The notes beneath the pieces are model-generated. The model did no database searches and was not told where the DNA came from. It saw nothing but the letters and a program-made list of their open reading frames with translations. A DNA stretch of 64,000 bases from Cryptomeria japonica (Eukaryota; Streptophyta; Pinopsida; Cupressales; Cupressaceae), in NCBI RefSeq assembly GCF_030272615.1, contig NC_081410.1:224987415-225051414 (forward strand). Reading direction: 5' to 3'. Below are positions 36,890 through 48,455 of this stretch, in pieces (the first letter of the stretch is position 1; every line of letters begins with the position of its first letter). Both the position numbers and the translations under genes were made by a program.

Positions 36890-37130
36890 TAGCAAGGAAT
36901 ATTTTAATTCTACAGCAAGAATTTGAAAACAACATTTTGATTATTCAAACTGACAAATCCAAACTACAGCAAGCAATTGTTGGATAATATTTCAATTAAC
37001 AATTTCCAATCTACAGCAAGAAATTGAAAGACATTATTTTAAATCTTCAAGTTAACAGTATCAAATCTACAACAAGAAATTGAAGGATAATAATATTATT
37101 TAACAGTATCCAATCTACAGCAAGAAATTG
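36890..37130. repeat. A-rich degenerate repeat in the solo LTR
   Basis: The phrase 'aatctacagcaagaaattgaa' recurs four to five times at 50-60 bp spacing. No coding potential. Confidence 0.6.
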
Positions 37131-38059
37131 ATAAAACAATAATTTAATTCTTCAACTCATCCACTACAAACAGATTTTTCAACTAAGTTCAACAATATAT
37201 ATTAAACCTTGATCTAACAAAAATTTTTTTTACAAATGAATCTAATTCCTATCAAAAATCTGAAACTAAATTTCTTATCAAGACTCTGAAAAAAAAAAAC
37301 AATTAATCTAGTTCTCATCAAATGATTCTAATCACCTACTTCTTATAAAAATTTGAAACTAATTCTTTCAAAAATCTGAAAACAAAAGAATCTCATTCTC
37401 ATCAAATGATTCTAATTACCTACTTCTTATAAAATTTGAAACTAATTCTTTCAAGAATCTGAAAACAAATAAATCTCATTCTAACAATTAAATCAAATCT
37501 AATTGCAACAAAATAAGATGCATGAAACTAAATTTGAAAGAACCTGGGTGCTTGGTAATGGTGTAGAATCCTCTATGAATCTTCCTTGATCCTCCAAACT
37601 TGAAGAGAAGTCCTCCCAAACAAAATCTTAGCTGAAAATGAAAATTGACTGCAAAGGAAAATTTTACTTGCAGAATTTCTTATGGAATAGCCAACCACTC
37701 ATTTTGAAACTTGTACCTCTTTTATAAAAGAAATTTCAAATTCCCACTACCTAATTTTTAATTGAAAAAAAAGAGATTCTCTCCCAATTTGGCCTCCATG
37801 CAAATTGATTAGGCTTAGTGGGAGGAGTTACATGCAAGGGTGGTGGAGAAGCCTCTAGAAGCTTCTTATTCCTCCTACAACATGTGCCTTAATTTGGGTG
37901 AGGGAAATTAAATAACCAATTAAAAATATATATGTATTTTCCATGTGTGTGTGGTTTATTATTTTTATTCCCTTACAATATTCATTCAATAGTTTATCCA
38001 AGGAAATATAACAAAGTTTTGTATTTAAATCAAAAAGGTGATAAAGGAGGGTTGTGACA

Positions 38060-38064
38060 CTTTC
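38060..38064. other. Target-site duplication of the solo LTR, right copy
   Basis: CTTTC matches 34487-34491. Confidence 0.88.
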
Positions 38065-38248
38065 AATTTGGCATTGCTGTCAAAGGGGGAGAAGAATTAT
38101 GTGATTATGGGAAGGAGAACTAGCGGCAAGCTGAAGACATGGAGAGCATGATAAATACTTGGTAATGTAAACCAGGATTCCTATTCACAATCACGCAGCA
38201 ATCAATGGTATTGATATTTGTATTGTCATCAATGCCAAAGGGGGAGAT
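38065..38248 (+). other. Copia 2 3' untranslated region, second part, with polypurine tract
   Basis: Ends 'caaagggggagat' immediately before the 3' LTR. Another G-rich run is near 38083. Confidence 0.8.
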
Positions 38249-39619
38249 TGTTGGCATTTGCATGAAGATTGCATTAATGATATGTTATGTTGTCATTGAT
38301 GTCAATTAATCGGTAATGATATTGTTGATATTGTTGTAATATTGTTACTGTAACCGGTAGGACGAATTTGTGGAGTGAACCGGTAATCGGTGTAAACCTT
38401 ATCTATTGATGTAACCGGTAAACCCTACCTGTTGTTTGTGATAAACCCTAACCGATTAAGTTTGGTGAATTGGTTATATTGGTTTATGATCTGATGATGA
38501 GTGGTAATGATTATGACACGTATGATTATTGTATGAAGACAGTTTGAAGAGATTTTGGCGAGTTGTTGTAACGGTTTTTGTCTAGGGAATGAGCAAATGT
38601 ATTGCATCTAATGCAAAGCGTGTGATGAGTTACTAAGTTAATGAAGCGGTGATCAAGGGGCGATCGAGGTTTTCTTGATTGATGTGCAGAGATTGCTATG
38701 TAATCCAACGATCATACTTGAACCGATTTGTTTGTAATCTCTATGAGAATTAGGTTTTTGTTGTGTTACCGACCTGATTGATTTGTTTATAAGGTCGATG
38801 AAGTTGTTTAGTTTAATGAGTTGGCAAAGAGTTGGCACAGATCAGTTGAGTGTGTGGTTGCCGAACCGGATGATGTATCTGCAGTTTGAGTAAAGGTAGA
38901 TATGAGCATGAAATGGATCTGATCAAGCAAGTGTAGTGTTATTAAGACAAATCAGCAAACTCCTGTTGTTTTCTAACAATTATAGCAGAATTGAAATCCC
39001 CTAACCGGGTAAGCTCTAACAAGCTTGGTGTTATTCAAATCCTCTAACAAGGTGATCCATTAGATTGAATTTTCAAATCCTCTACCGAGGTTACTCCTTA
39101 CAGGGTATTGTTTCTAACAAGGCATTTGTAGTCAATCCCTTAACCGGGTGATTCTTAACAGGATCAGTTCTTAACAGGACTTCTTATAAAGCTTTAACAG
39201 GCTAGGCTCCTAACAGGGTGAACTTCAGAAGAGTTCAGATAGTTATCTTGTGAGTCTCATCTCACCGTGGTTTTTACATATTTTGGTTTCCACGTCAAAA
39301 AATATTTGTGTCAAGTGGTGAATGTTTTTGTGGTTATGTTTTCATGGTTGATTTACTTAACTACTTAACTATTTTGATAAGTCATGATAACCGGAAGCAT
39401 TGAGAAATGAAGAAGTTGTTTACTGTTAATTTGTTGTAATAGTCAACCGGTTTATCTTATGAGTTTTTATCTTGACAGAGGTATTACATTGTTAGTTCTA
39501 AGTTTACTTTGAGAGATTGATTTTTGAGATTGGTGAAGTTTATATCAGTTTTTCTATCTACTGATTCGCCCCCCCCTCTCAGTAGTTGACCGTATACTTA
39601 TTCTTTCATCATACCATCA
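38249..39619 (+). repeat. Copia 2 3' LTR
   Basis: 1,371-bp copy of 28816-30162, followed by the TCCTC duplication. Confidence 0.93.
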
Positions 39620-39624
39620 TCCTC
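39620..39624. other. Target-site duplication of copia 2, right copy
   Basis: TCCTC matches 28811-28815. Confidence 0.9.
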
Positions 39625-40186
39625 CTCTTTGAGGGGATGTTGAATTGATTGAAAATGAAATGCTTATACCTCCTTGTGAAGTTTTGCTTGCCTCCACATG
39701 GAATTATGATTTAATGAATTAGAATGATGATCTCCTCTTCAATGCTTGAAATCTTGACTCTATAGGTGCTCCACAGTTTGAAGGAAGACTGAAAATGCTC
39801 AATTGCTCTTGATTGCTTGGATGCTTGATTGAATTTCATGATCATCAAATGAGAGGGGAAACCCCTCATATATACTTGCTAGTAGGATGAATTAATTAAT
39901 TTTCTGACATGAGCCGACATAGAGGGGTGCTTTCCTGCTTCAAATTTGAGATGGGGGAGGGGCCCAAAAATAGGTCCCCTTTAGGGAGGACCATGGCACC
40001 ATGCCCTAAACCTTCCCTATTTTAGGGTAGGATCAAGGTGGCATCGGGTGCACCTTTGAGCTAGGATGCTGTCTTTGACATGTATGAGCATAATCAGGTC
40101 TCCGATCAGGCTGAGGGGCGCAAACACTAAGGCGATGACCCAAATGCGATCGAAAATTGCAATGGGTGCAATTTTAGGACTTTACA
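39625..40186 (-). mobile_element. Gag-only family 3' LTR, proximal half, minus strand
   Basis: On the minus strand this begins TGTAAAGTCCTAAAATTGCA at 40186, matching the family LTR start TGTAGCGTCCTAAAATTG. It continues the LTR piece at 28216-28810 across copia 2. Confidence 0.85.
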
Positions 40187-40898
40187 TTTAGCGCCCACTT
40201 TAGCGGGAGTATGAGTTTACGCAAATACTCACAGTAAAGTACAAGGAATTCAGATTGAAAGACTTTCACAATGTCAAAGAGGCAAGATACACCAAGCCCC
40301 CAGTGGACTTTAGGATCTTACGACTTCAATGATAAGGTAAAAGGGAAGATCATGAGAGAGAAAGAGAGAACCTTGACTACAACTAGTAAGGTTCTCTTAC
40401 TATGAGTCATGAAAAGAAAAGCACCAAAAATTACAAAGCAAAGACAAAGTTTGCTAAGTAACTTTAAGTATCAAGAGAAAGAATCATGAGCGGAGTGTAT
40501 GCCCCCACATTAAAGCGATTGCACACACCTTGCCGGGAGCAATTGCTTTATGGTAGGATACACCCAAAAAGACAAGCACGTTATTACAATAATTTAGTTC
40601 CCAAGAGAGGATAAATCAAAGGATAATGAACACAAAGCATAAAACATGAGGTGGTTTCACCTAACTTTTGAGTCAGTATGCTTTTTATGATAACTCATGT
40701 ATATATATATGTGCATAGAAGTGTCCTCATCCCCCAAAGAAAGGAAACCACCATGGAAGAAGGGAACACATGTGTCTTTTGAGTCAACATGGAAGAGACC
40801 AAAAGAGATCTCAACATTTTGCATCGTCCTCAAGTAGACAACACTAGGGACAACAAATAGAAGAATAGGGGAACAATTAGAAGAATGTCACAAATAAG

Positions 40899-40952
<54 letters not shown>

Positions 40953-41093
40953 TACGGTACTAATGAAGCTAATCAATTACGTTATCCTCCCCCCGACCTT
41001 GCTGATCATTGTTTTGGGAAGGTGGACAACACGCAAGAGGAGCCACATTGAGCACAATAGATGGAGCTATCACAAGTTCCAAACAAGGACCAA
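40187..41093 (-). mobile_element. Internal 3' end of the second Gag-only element, truncated
   Basis: Reverse complement of the region around 11940-12811: the polypurine tract (40187-40203), the 'gacgatgcaaaa' and 'gagtcaaaagacacatgtgttccc' phrases, and the last roughly 80 bp of the Gag frame (near 40990-41093). Homology stops at about 41093, where a hAT remnant begins, so the 5' part is lost. Confidence 0.8.
40899..40951. repeat. (AG)n microsatellite
   Basis: About 26 AG units inside the 3' region of the truncated element. It is absent or short at the homologous place in the intact member (12070-12110 is CT-rich but not a pure repeat), so it expanded here. Confidence 0.95.
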
Positions 41094-41097
41094 TTAA

Positions 41098-42372
41098 TTG
41101 ACACTTACAGTGGGTGAAAAGTATATAAATTGAGGGTGAGGAGATTCAAACGTGTGTGACAAACCATCATATGCCACAAAGAATCTTCAAGACTTTCTCA
41201 ATTTCGGAGTTGTTGAAGGTAAATTTAATTAATGTCATATTTACTTGAATTTTGATTTGTTACTAACTTATTTTTTACACAACATTAGGCTGTTAAGACT
41301 GGATTTTCATAGGTGCAAGAGACATTGGGTGCCATAGTTGTTAGCCACCAACAGAGCATTTGGAAGCAATCAAAATTAGATAGGGCCTAAAAGGCCAAGT
41401 CATTGATCTTGGATGATGATTGGTGTACTCGTGTGGACTATCTCTTGAGTTTCATTGAACCTATCATGAGTATGAGCAAGTTTGTTGATATTGATTGACC
41501 ATGTTTGGGGAATCTATGATGGCATGGATTCCATGATAAAAAAAAGTAAAGGCTATAATAGCAAAGAAGGAGAATTACTGAAGATTTTTTTTTTCAAAGT
41601 GTGGAAAAATCATTCATCATCACTGGAACAAGATGAACATACTCTTTCATCTACTTACATATGCATTATCCCCCAATATTTATAGCACAACGATACTCTC
41701 TGCTAGGGAGAATCACACTATATAATGATAGTGAAGTTGCTAATGGGTACAAGTTGGCATTTTGAAGAATCTTTTTAGATCCAGAAGTGGTGGATAATGT
41801 TGGAAAAGAGTTTGACAAGTTCATCATAGGGTGAGATAATAGTATTTGTGCTCTTTGAGACCAATACAAGGACAATGCTTGTACATGGTGGTACCTCCAT
41901 GGGAAAGACTATTTGTTCCTATAGCCTCTTGCAATCAAAATTCTATTACAAGTAAGCATTTTTTCATTCTTTAACATTCATAGTGCTTACCATTCTTTTT
42001 CTTTTTTGAATTTTAAGTTGTATTGACTTTCTCTCCGATTTCAACAAGTTGCAAATTCTTCTTTAGCTAAATATAATTGGAGCACATACTCCTTTATTTA
42101 CTCAGTGAAGTTCACTTGGTCTATATCCATTCCAACTTGTGTCTCTTATCACATAAGGAAGTTGACTACAAGGTGCAACAAAGAATCAGGATACAACTCT
42201 TGAGTGTACCAACTTGGATGCATCTATTCTAGAGTTTACTAGATTTAATGTAGATGATGACAAAGCTCCTACACATGATGTACCTAGTGGGAGTGGTACT
42301 CCATTAAATTGTGGTTCAAATGATGTTGAACTGAGTGATGACTTCGATCTAGATGCTTTCAATGAAGATTGA
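41098..42372 (+). pseudogene. hAT transposase, C-terminal part, plus strand
   Basis: In mixed frames the following hAT motifs are read in order: RVDYLLSFIEPIMSM (about 41430); IYDGMDSMIKKSKGY (about 41509); a 'HLLAYALSP' equivalent near 41645-41680; WWYLHGKDYLFLYSLAIKIL (about 41890-41945, the W-x-LHG motif); and the dimerisation segment NWSTYSFIYS (about 42076). The tail is acidic and ends FDLDAFNED-stop at 42372. A likely intron spans about 41219-41290 (gtaaat...cattag). Many stops and frameshifts are present. The N-terminal BED and central domains are missing; the 5' side abuts the truncated Gag-only element. Confidence 0.8.
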
Positions 42373-43654
42373 AGACTTAAGCTACAATTTTTTGATTATA
42401 TTATTTTCAAATTTTTTAATTTTAATGGATTTCATTTGAATCTTGACTGTGGAGTTTTGGACATATATGATATATTACATAATACTAAAAATTTTGAACT
42501 ATAAATTGAATTTTTTTAATCACTATTACTGATACTGATGAAGTATTATACTATGAAAGATTTAAATGTGACTATCATTTTATGATATATCAAATGCATT
42601 TTCAATTTTGTATATATATTTTTTAAATTTTTTGCATATGTATATCATCAATTTTGTATATATATATATTTTATTTTTTTGCATATATGCATATTATATA
42701 GTTGTACCTAGTTGTACTATATGCAAGAAGTTTTGTCCATATTAGCATACTTGAACCTTGTGCTTATACTTGACCCCATACCAGAATTGACAACTTAGTT
42801 AAAGAGAAGTATGACAAAGCTGGTTGTCCAATCTCTTGGAAACCCAATATTGATGATGTTGAAAATCTTCCTAATACACGGAGATGAAATGTCTTTTTCC
42901 CATTTTAAGTACTTTGCCTATAACTCAATTATGCCCCAGGCAAAATACCTTTTTAACCTCTTGCAAAGTAAATAGATGCATTCTTGTGTTGACCGTGGGA
43001 GGTTTCTCTATCTATGGTTCATGCTTATATAGCTGCTTTGCATGAGTAAGCGATTGATTGGCTGTGATTTTACTATCCATGTTTTTCTTTCTTTGTTGAA
43101 GCTTCCTCCAAAAAAGTTTTGTATTATTTTTCTCTAAACAGATTAGCTTGTCTCTTCTTGTGATCATGTAATCTTTTTTTTTTTTTGGCTTTGACAATTT
43201 GCTTGGCTCTTTTAGAGCTTTCCTTGCTACCTTGCACTCCTCATCGAACCAAGCATTTTCTAGAAAACAATTTGTTTTCTTTTTCCTGTTTTGTTGCGCT
43301 AATGCATCTTTCTAGAGCCTCTTTGTATTATGCTTGTTAATTCATGGCTTATGAACTCCTTACTCTTTTCTTTTGTTTGCATTATTTATTTCAAAGCTTC
43401 TACAAAGGTAAAGTGTTTTTCTTGCGTTATTAACATTTTTCCTTTTGCCAATTGTTGATGGTTATGCTGCTCTATTATGTTAGGCTAATTGCTTTTTATG
43501 CCCAAACAATATACTACAAATTGGGTAGTGATACGATTTTAGATCCCTATGCGGATCCTTTATTGCTATCTTTATTATCTTGCCTTTCAAGCTTTGTGAG
43601 AAAATGATGTAATCAACCACACTCACACCATAACAGATTTTACTTATGTAATTT
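42373..43654. other. No recognisable gene
   Basis: AT-rich stretch with (TA)n-like runs at 42610-42700 and T-rich tracts. It probably includes the downstream end of the plus-strand hAT, but no terminal repeat was identified. Confidence 0.4.
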
Positions 43655-43668
43655 CTAGAGTACTCCAC

Positions 43669-46600
43669 TAGGACTCGTACTCAGCTTGCACTCGACAGCC
43701 CAAAATTTTGTCTTGGACTTGGGACTCGACACAATCTTGGCAAAAAACTCTGCCCGAACCTTAGAAAAAAAAAAAAACCCTTACAATTACACAAAAAAAA
43801 AATCTTATAGAATCTAATTTGATTATCAGTTTGTTAAATTTCAAACATCACACATGTCATATGATCCTCAAACTCTCTAAATTTGAAATTTCATAGTTTC
43901 AGAATCAAAGAAACAACAAATTTATAAACAATAAATGTATAATAGCATCATAACTGTTTACATGTGATGATATGTCAAAATGAAAAAATAATTAAATACA
44001 ATCTACATCATCCTCTTTTCCCTCCTAGCATAAATTTTTCAAGCCTCAAACTAGAAGGTAAGTTAGTATTAAAATAATGATAGATTGTTTCTTCAAAAGT
44101 GTCTTTGTCTCCTCCATTGCATCAGATTTTGTTGCTTTTGCTGCTCCTTTCTTCTATTCTGCAAGATCTTCATCAGTTTGGAGGACAACATTTTGTTCAT
44201 TGATAGTCCATTCACCATAAGGATCAATCTCATCCAAGTTGATGGAATCATGTGAAATGCTCTCCACCTTTCTAGTTCCAAGTTGAAGGTTGTACCCAAT
44301 GAAGAGAAGATCATTGGGGCACTCCTGGGTCAACTTGTTTCTCTTCTTCATGTGGATGCTCTCAAACAGGCTTCAATAATATTCACACCCAAAAGCACTA
44401 TAGGATTGGGACGAAATACAAATAGCTAGCATTTGAAGATTTGTTATGCCAACATCATAATTCTCCCACCATAAACCTACAAAAAAACATTTAAAAAAAT
44501 ATAAGAATCATGTTTCTTATTTCTACTTGTAATATTAAGCTAAAAATTAAAAGATTTTTTTACTTTGTTGTTATTTTTCTCTCCTTTGAATTGCTTTAGC
44601 TGAAGAAAAGAGCCTCCCTTCTGCACCCTTGTAGACCTTGGATAGATAGATGAAATATAGTAAGTTAATTATTATGTCCATAAAATGGATGTTTCTAGAG
44701 AGTCAACATTGCCAAATTCATAAATAAGATATAGTGAATCATATTTAGTAAATCTCATCTTCAACTCATTAACCATCTTATCAATACATGAAATAAAACC
44801 TGCCATGACCTCCTCATCAACCTTAAATGTATTAGAGAAATAGAAATTTGGGTTCTGGTAGTAGGCCAAGGCATATACCGGTTGTTGGAATTGGTTTATC
44901 CATTTGTGATCAATGATTGATCAAATGGAATCATTTTTTTTTGGTTTCCACCATAGTAATGCAAAATGGCTTCTTTGGTCTTATCCATGGCCTCATAGAG
45001 GAAACCCATTGCCCCATCCACCATATGAAGAACCTTGACCAAAGTTTCTATCACCTCAAATTTGAAAACAAATTTGAAATTATTACAAAATTAACCCCTC
45101 AAAAAAAATCAACATATATATAATTTTGTATAAAGTTTATGTTTATATTTTCCTTATCTTGATTAACTCCTCTCTATTTTTGATGAATAAGTCATCAAAA
45201 ATTGTTCTTGCAGTTTTCTCCCCTTCAACCTTTTTGGAAAATGGAGATTCCAATTAAGCATCAAACACAAACATTTCTCGAGATGAGGAATTGCAGCAAG
45301 AATGCTTTGCAAAGTGAGGAAGTGGCTAGTAAATCGTGTCACTCCTAGTCACGCAAACTCCTTGCCATTTTTGTGCTTTCTCATCAAAGAAAGGACATTA
45401 TGGTTTATAGATAAATTTGGTAAACTTTTTAGCATCTTCATCCACACTTTTGACCCATCTGATCTCCCCAGTGTCCTCTAACAACAAATTCAAGCAATGT
45501 GCAACACAAGGAGTCCAAGAAATAGTAGGATGTTTCTCCATAATAAGTTTCCCTATGGCTACATATGTTGCTGCATTGGCCATGATAAGTTGCACAATGT
45601 TCTCAACCCCAGCCCCTTGGAGCACCCCGTCCAATAGATTGCACAAACTCTTAGCATTTTTGACTTCATGCAAGGCATCTATAGAGTTCAAGAACACCAA
45701 TGTGCCATTAGAAGCAACTAAAAGCTAAGGAGAGTCCGATTCCGTCTATCTGTCCAACTATCAAATAAGATGTTGCAACCTTTTTTCTGCCATACTTTCT
45801 TTTGATCATCAACCACAAGCTGTGTGTTTATGGCTTTCTCTTGCAATGACCCACTCTATGCTCTACTTGGAGTCTTAAACCCCTTACCGGTGATTGTTAA
45901 TGCATCCATAAAACCTTCACAATACGGGTTGTTTGCCACATTGAAGGGTAAATTATTATAGCTCCAAAAGTTTGTTGCTGCCATCTTAGCCTCATGGTGT
46001 TTTTTGTTATTCCATGCGGTACCTTCATGTGAGGGTTGTGCTCCTGGAACATTGCATGGAATAAAGAAATTTGGTGATGATGAAGGAATATGGCTAGAAG
46101 TAGAAATAGAACCCTCGGGTCTCTTACCAATAGAGGATTGTAGATGATCAATGCTTAGAGTTGGGGTATCAAAGGAATCTGTATATACATTTTGATTCAG
46201 CACTGCTGCTAATGCTTCTTTTGTCTTTTTCTTTTCCACTTTTATCATTTCAAACTCAGCAAGTAGGGCATTCATCTTTCTTGTAACCTATTTAGATGAC
46301 TAAGGGCATCCCTTCACTTTTTGACCAGGTATTTTAGAAAGGTAGTTTTTTAATTTATTAATTTTCTCTATCATAGGCTGCTTGCATTCGTTACAAGTGA
46401 CTTGGCCCTTGATAGCTCCTGGTGCCCCATACTTCCATGCAAGATCATTTTTACCACTCATTTATGTTGAACTTGACATTGCTGTTTTAACATGTAAAAA
46501 CAAAATTAGTAGGGTTTTGCAAAAAATCACATTTCCATATAGCTGACAAGTTGACAACCCCAGACATCATTGGTGATGTTTAAAATGCAAATAAAATGAA

Positions 46601-46717
46601 CATCACCAACCATTGGGGGTGATGTCAGCAAAACAAGGCTCTAAGATCTGTGTAACCCTACACAATGTGTGACTTGCCATGATCAAGCATCATTGAATTT
46701 GTCCTGCTCGAGTCTTA
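43669..46717 (-). mobile_element. Probable hAT transposon, minus strand
   Basis: Ends read TAGGACTCG at 43669 and CGAGTCTTA at 46709-46717, imperfect inverted repeats. A subterminal region rich in GACTC/ACTCG motifs (43671-43740) and a decayed hAT transposase lie between. No 8-bp target duplication was seen (TACTCCAC against AACAAAAT), so the borders are tentative. Confidence 0.45.
44090..46461 (-). pseudogene. hAT transposase with BED finger and DUF659, minus strand
   Basis: On the minus strand ATG 46461 opens a BED-type zinc finger (DLAWKYG, then CNECKQPMIEKINKLKNYL). Two stops follow near 46305 and 46293. A 139-codon piece (46275-45856) continues in the same frame. The DUF659/catalytic region follows: LFDSWTDRRN (about 45750), VENIVQLIMANAATYV and SWTPCVAHCLNLLLEDTG, then GVTRFTSHFLTLQSI. 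Next are FLYEAMD (about 45000), AYYQNPNFYF with VDEEVMAGFISCIDKMV (44870-44730), and the dimerisation block FESIHMKKRNKL...DLLFIGYNLQL (44370-44280). Spacers suggest introns. It is broken by multiple stops. This is the Ac-like superfamily and acted in the nucleus. Confidence 0.88.
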
Positions 46718-48107
46718 AACAAAATTCACAAACCAATCAGTTCTATTTAGCTTTGATATCAGTTACATTTGCTGTTTTATAGCTTTTAGCCATTTATGGA
46801 CGTTAATTTGATTTGAATTTGAATTTCAGTTTCTATGCTGGCTTTTGAGTGAATGCAAAATGTAAAGCCATTGCAATATTGTAATGATAATTCTATATGA
46901 GTTAAATCGAAACCATAGTAAAATTACTCATATTTTTTGTGTTGTGTTGTTTGCTGTAGAAATTTATGATTTCCATTTATCTTCTACCTTAATTTTTGGA
47001 ATATTCCTGTTGTGTAGTTTGATGCTTTTGTACGCTTCTTAAAAGTCACTGGATTTGATTGTGTTCAGCACTGGACAATTTTGGAGAGCATTTCAAAAAA
47101 CAAATATTGTTTCCTGTTCAAGAAATTCTTCACTGGTATAAAATGTGTTTATAAAAGCTTCTTATACTATACTATCAATTGATATTTGTCATTTTTTCTT
47201 CTTGTCGTTTCCAATTGCATAGGAAATGCTATTAAGTGTAGTCATTCAGCCTAGTACCCTGATTTTGATTGCAAGATCTCATATGTGGGGAACAAAGTAA
47301 GGGTCAAGAGCATGAGTCGCACAAGTGATCGATCAATCGCAATGTTTGGTGACAAGAGGACAAAAGTCCAAAAGACTATGTGGAGGCCTGTTAATGCCCT
47401 GTCACATTCACCTGAAGGTTTGTTCAATGCTTTGGGCTTTAGTCATTTCCATCAGTTGTACCATTGAGGGAATAATGTTGTTAATACAAGTCTATGCTTA
47501 AGGATTTCTTTCATATTCTGATTCGTAATAAGGATGCGTACATTGTTTTACATAATATTTTTTTTTAATGATTAATTATCAGGTATAAGATGTAAAACGT
47601 GTCTTTGATTATTAGGCTTTGTTGTTTACAATCTCCATTTATGTTCTATAGGGTTTCCCCATTCTTAGAGAATTTGATCCAATTTATTTTGTGAAGCTGT
47701 TTGCCTTATAACTAGCAAAGCTCCATGAAACAATTGACAATCTTAATTAAGAAATGAGTGATCTTATATATTGTTCTAATTTAAGCATTCTGCATCTACG
47801 TGTTTTTGACTGTGTAACCCTATCTTAGCCACTCTATTGTGCATACCAATTGATCATGGAATGTGAACACCAGACGAATTGCACTTTTTTTAAGAACAGA
47901 AGAGTGCATTCTAGTATATTACATTGAATACTGATGGCATTCCTGCTACAGTTCATATTCTAATCTTTTGTATTTCTATTATGAATCTGTATTGCAATAA
48001 ATTATGATTCACATTTAGTCTCGCTGCCCTTTTGTGATTTTGTGTACTTTGTTATGCTTGTAAACATGTTTCAAAATTAATTTGATCAAATTTCCACAAT
48101 CCATAAC
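46718..48107. other. Mostly featureless; two exon-like pieces
   Basis: Two open segments look like exons on the plus strand. 47022-47150 (acceptor 'gtgtag', FDAFVRFLKVTGFDCVQHW, donor 'gtataa') is followed by 47253-47467 ('cagcctag' acceptor, YPDFDCKISYVGNKVRVKSM to a stop). The joint frame fits poorly and I do not recognise the product. The rest is AT-rich without features. Confidence 0.25.
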
Positions 48108-48455
48108 TGAATCAGTAAGCTGTTTCTGGATTTGATTGTGTGTATCTTTTTTGCATCAACCTTTTGGATCACACTGTGTGATCCATCATCAGGATGAAAG
48201 AGAGTATCAAGAGATGTAAAAATAATAAATTGCAGACAAAGGCTTACTTAAGGGGTATTTGAAGGGGGAGGTTTTGGGAGGATGCACAAAGAACAAGGAG
48301 GAAAGGAGGCAAAGAAACACAAGACTAAAGAAAAAAAAAGGTTATTAAACTAAGTTAAAAAATACAAAAACTAATAATGCAAAAGAAAATTAAAAGAGAC
48401 TAAAAACCAAGAAAGACGAAAAGACAAAAGAAAGTTAAATAAAGAAATAAAAAGT
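48108..48455 (-). mobile_element. Penelope-like terminal region, copy 1, with a degraded hammerhead
   Basis: This 348-bp block is the reverse complement of 56094-56445, with about 90 per cent identity by eye. On the minus strand it has the hammerhead core CTGATGA (48192-48186) and the GGATCACAC/GTGTGATCC stem, but the second core reads AAAA instead of GAAA, so this copy should be inactive. It directly abuts the endonuclease fragment at 48456. In PLEs, pseudo-LTRs can lie in inverted orientation next to the coding part. Confidence 0.6.

Larger units (their letters stand above)
34492..38059. mobile_element. Solo LTR, 3.57 kb, probably gypsy type
   Basis: Starts TGTAATAACCC and ends GGGTTGTGACA, an 11-bp terminal inverted repeat with two mismatches and TG/CA ends. 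It is flanked by a perfect CTTTC duplication. No protein of any length, no primer site and no second LTR inside. This fits a solo LTR left by recombination between two long LTRs. The strand is undetermined. It contains degenerate 'atacgggataggca' tandem units near 34590-34750, an extremely AT-rich block (35990-36150), a GC-rich hairpin cluster (36225-36415), a (TA)n run near 36448 and A-rich 'ctacagcaagaaatt' repeats (36890-37130). Confidence 0.85.
28816..39619 (+). mobile_element. Complete Ty1/copia retrotransposon (copia 2) with a nested solo LTR
   Basis: LTRs 28816-30162 and 38249-39619 are close copies with TGTTGG...CATCA ends. There is a canonical methionine-tRNA primer site, a decayed gag-pol, a polypurine tract and a perfect TCCTC duplication. 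A 3,568-bp solo LTR lies between pol and the 3' LTR. Copia 2 itself is inserted in the LTR of a minus-strand Gag-only element. It is related to copia 1 in protein sequence, but the LTRs differ. Confidence 0.94.

Noticed and set aside
34492-38059. Interpretation as a DNA transposon because of the 11-bp inverted ends
   Set aside because: TG/CA termini and a 5-bp duplication fit an LTR better; no transposase.
40885-41097. 70-codon ORF with Arg-Glu repeats
   Set aside because: Translation of the (AG)n microsatellite in the 3' region of a retroelement.
46497-46660. Repeated 'catcaccaaccattgg/ccagacatcattggtgatg' as a riboswitch or RNA gene
   Set aside because: Only a short inverted repeat (CATCACCAA/TTGGTGATG) near the hAT 5' end; no known RNA family recognised.
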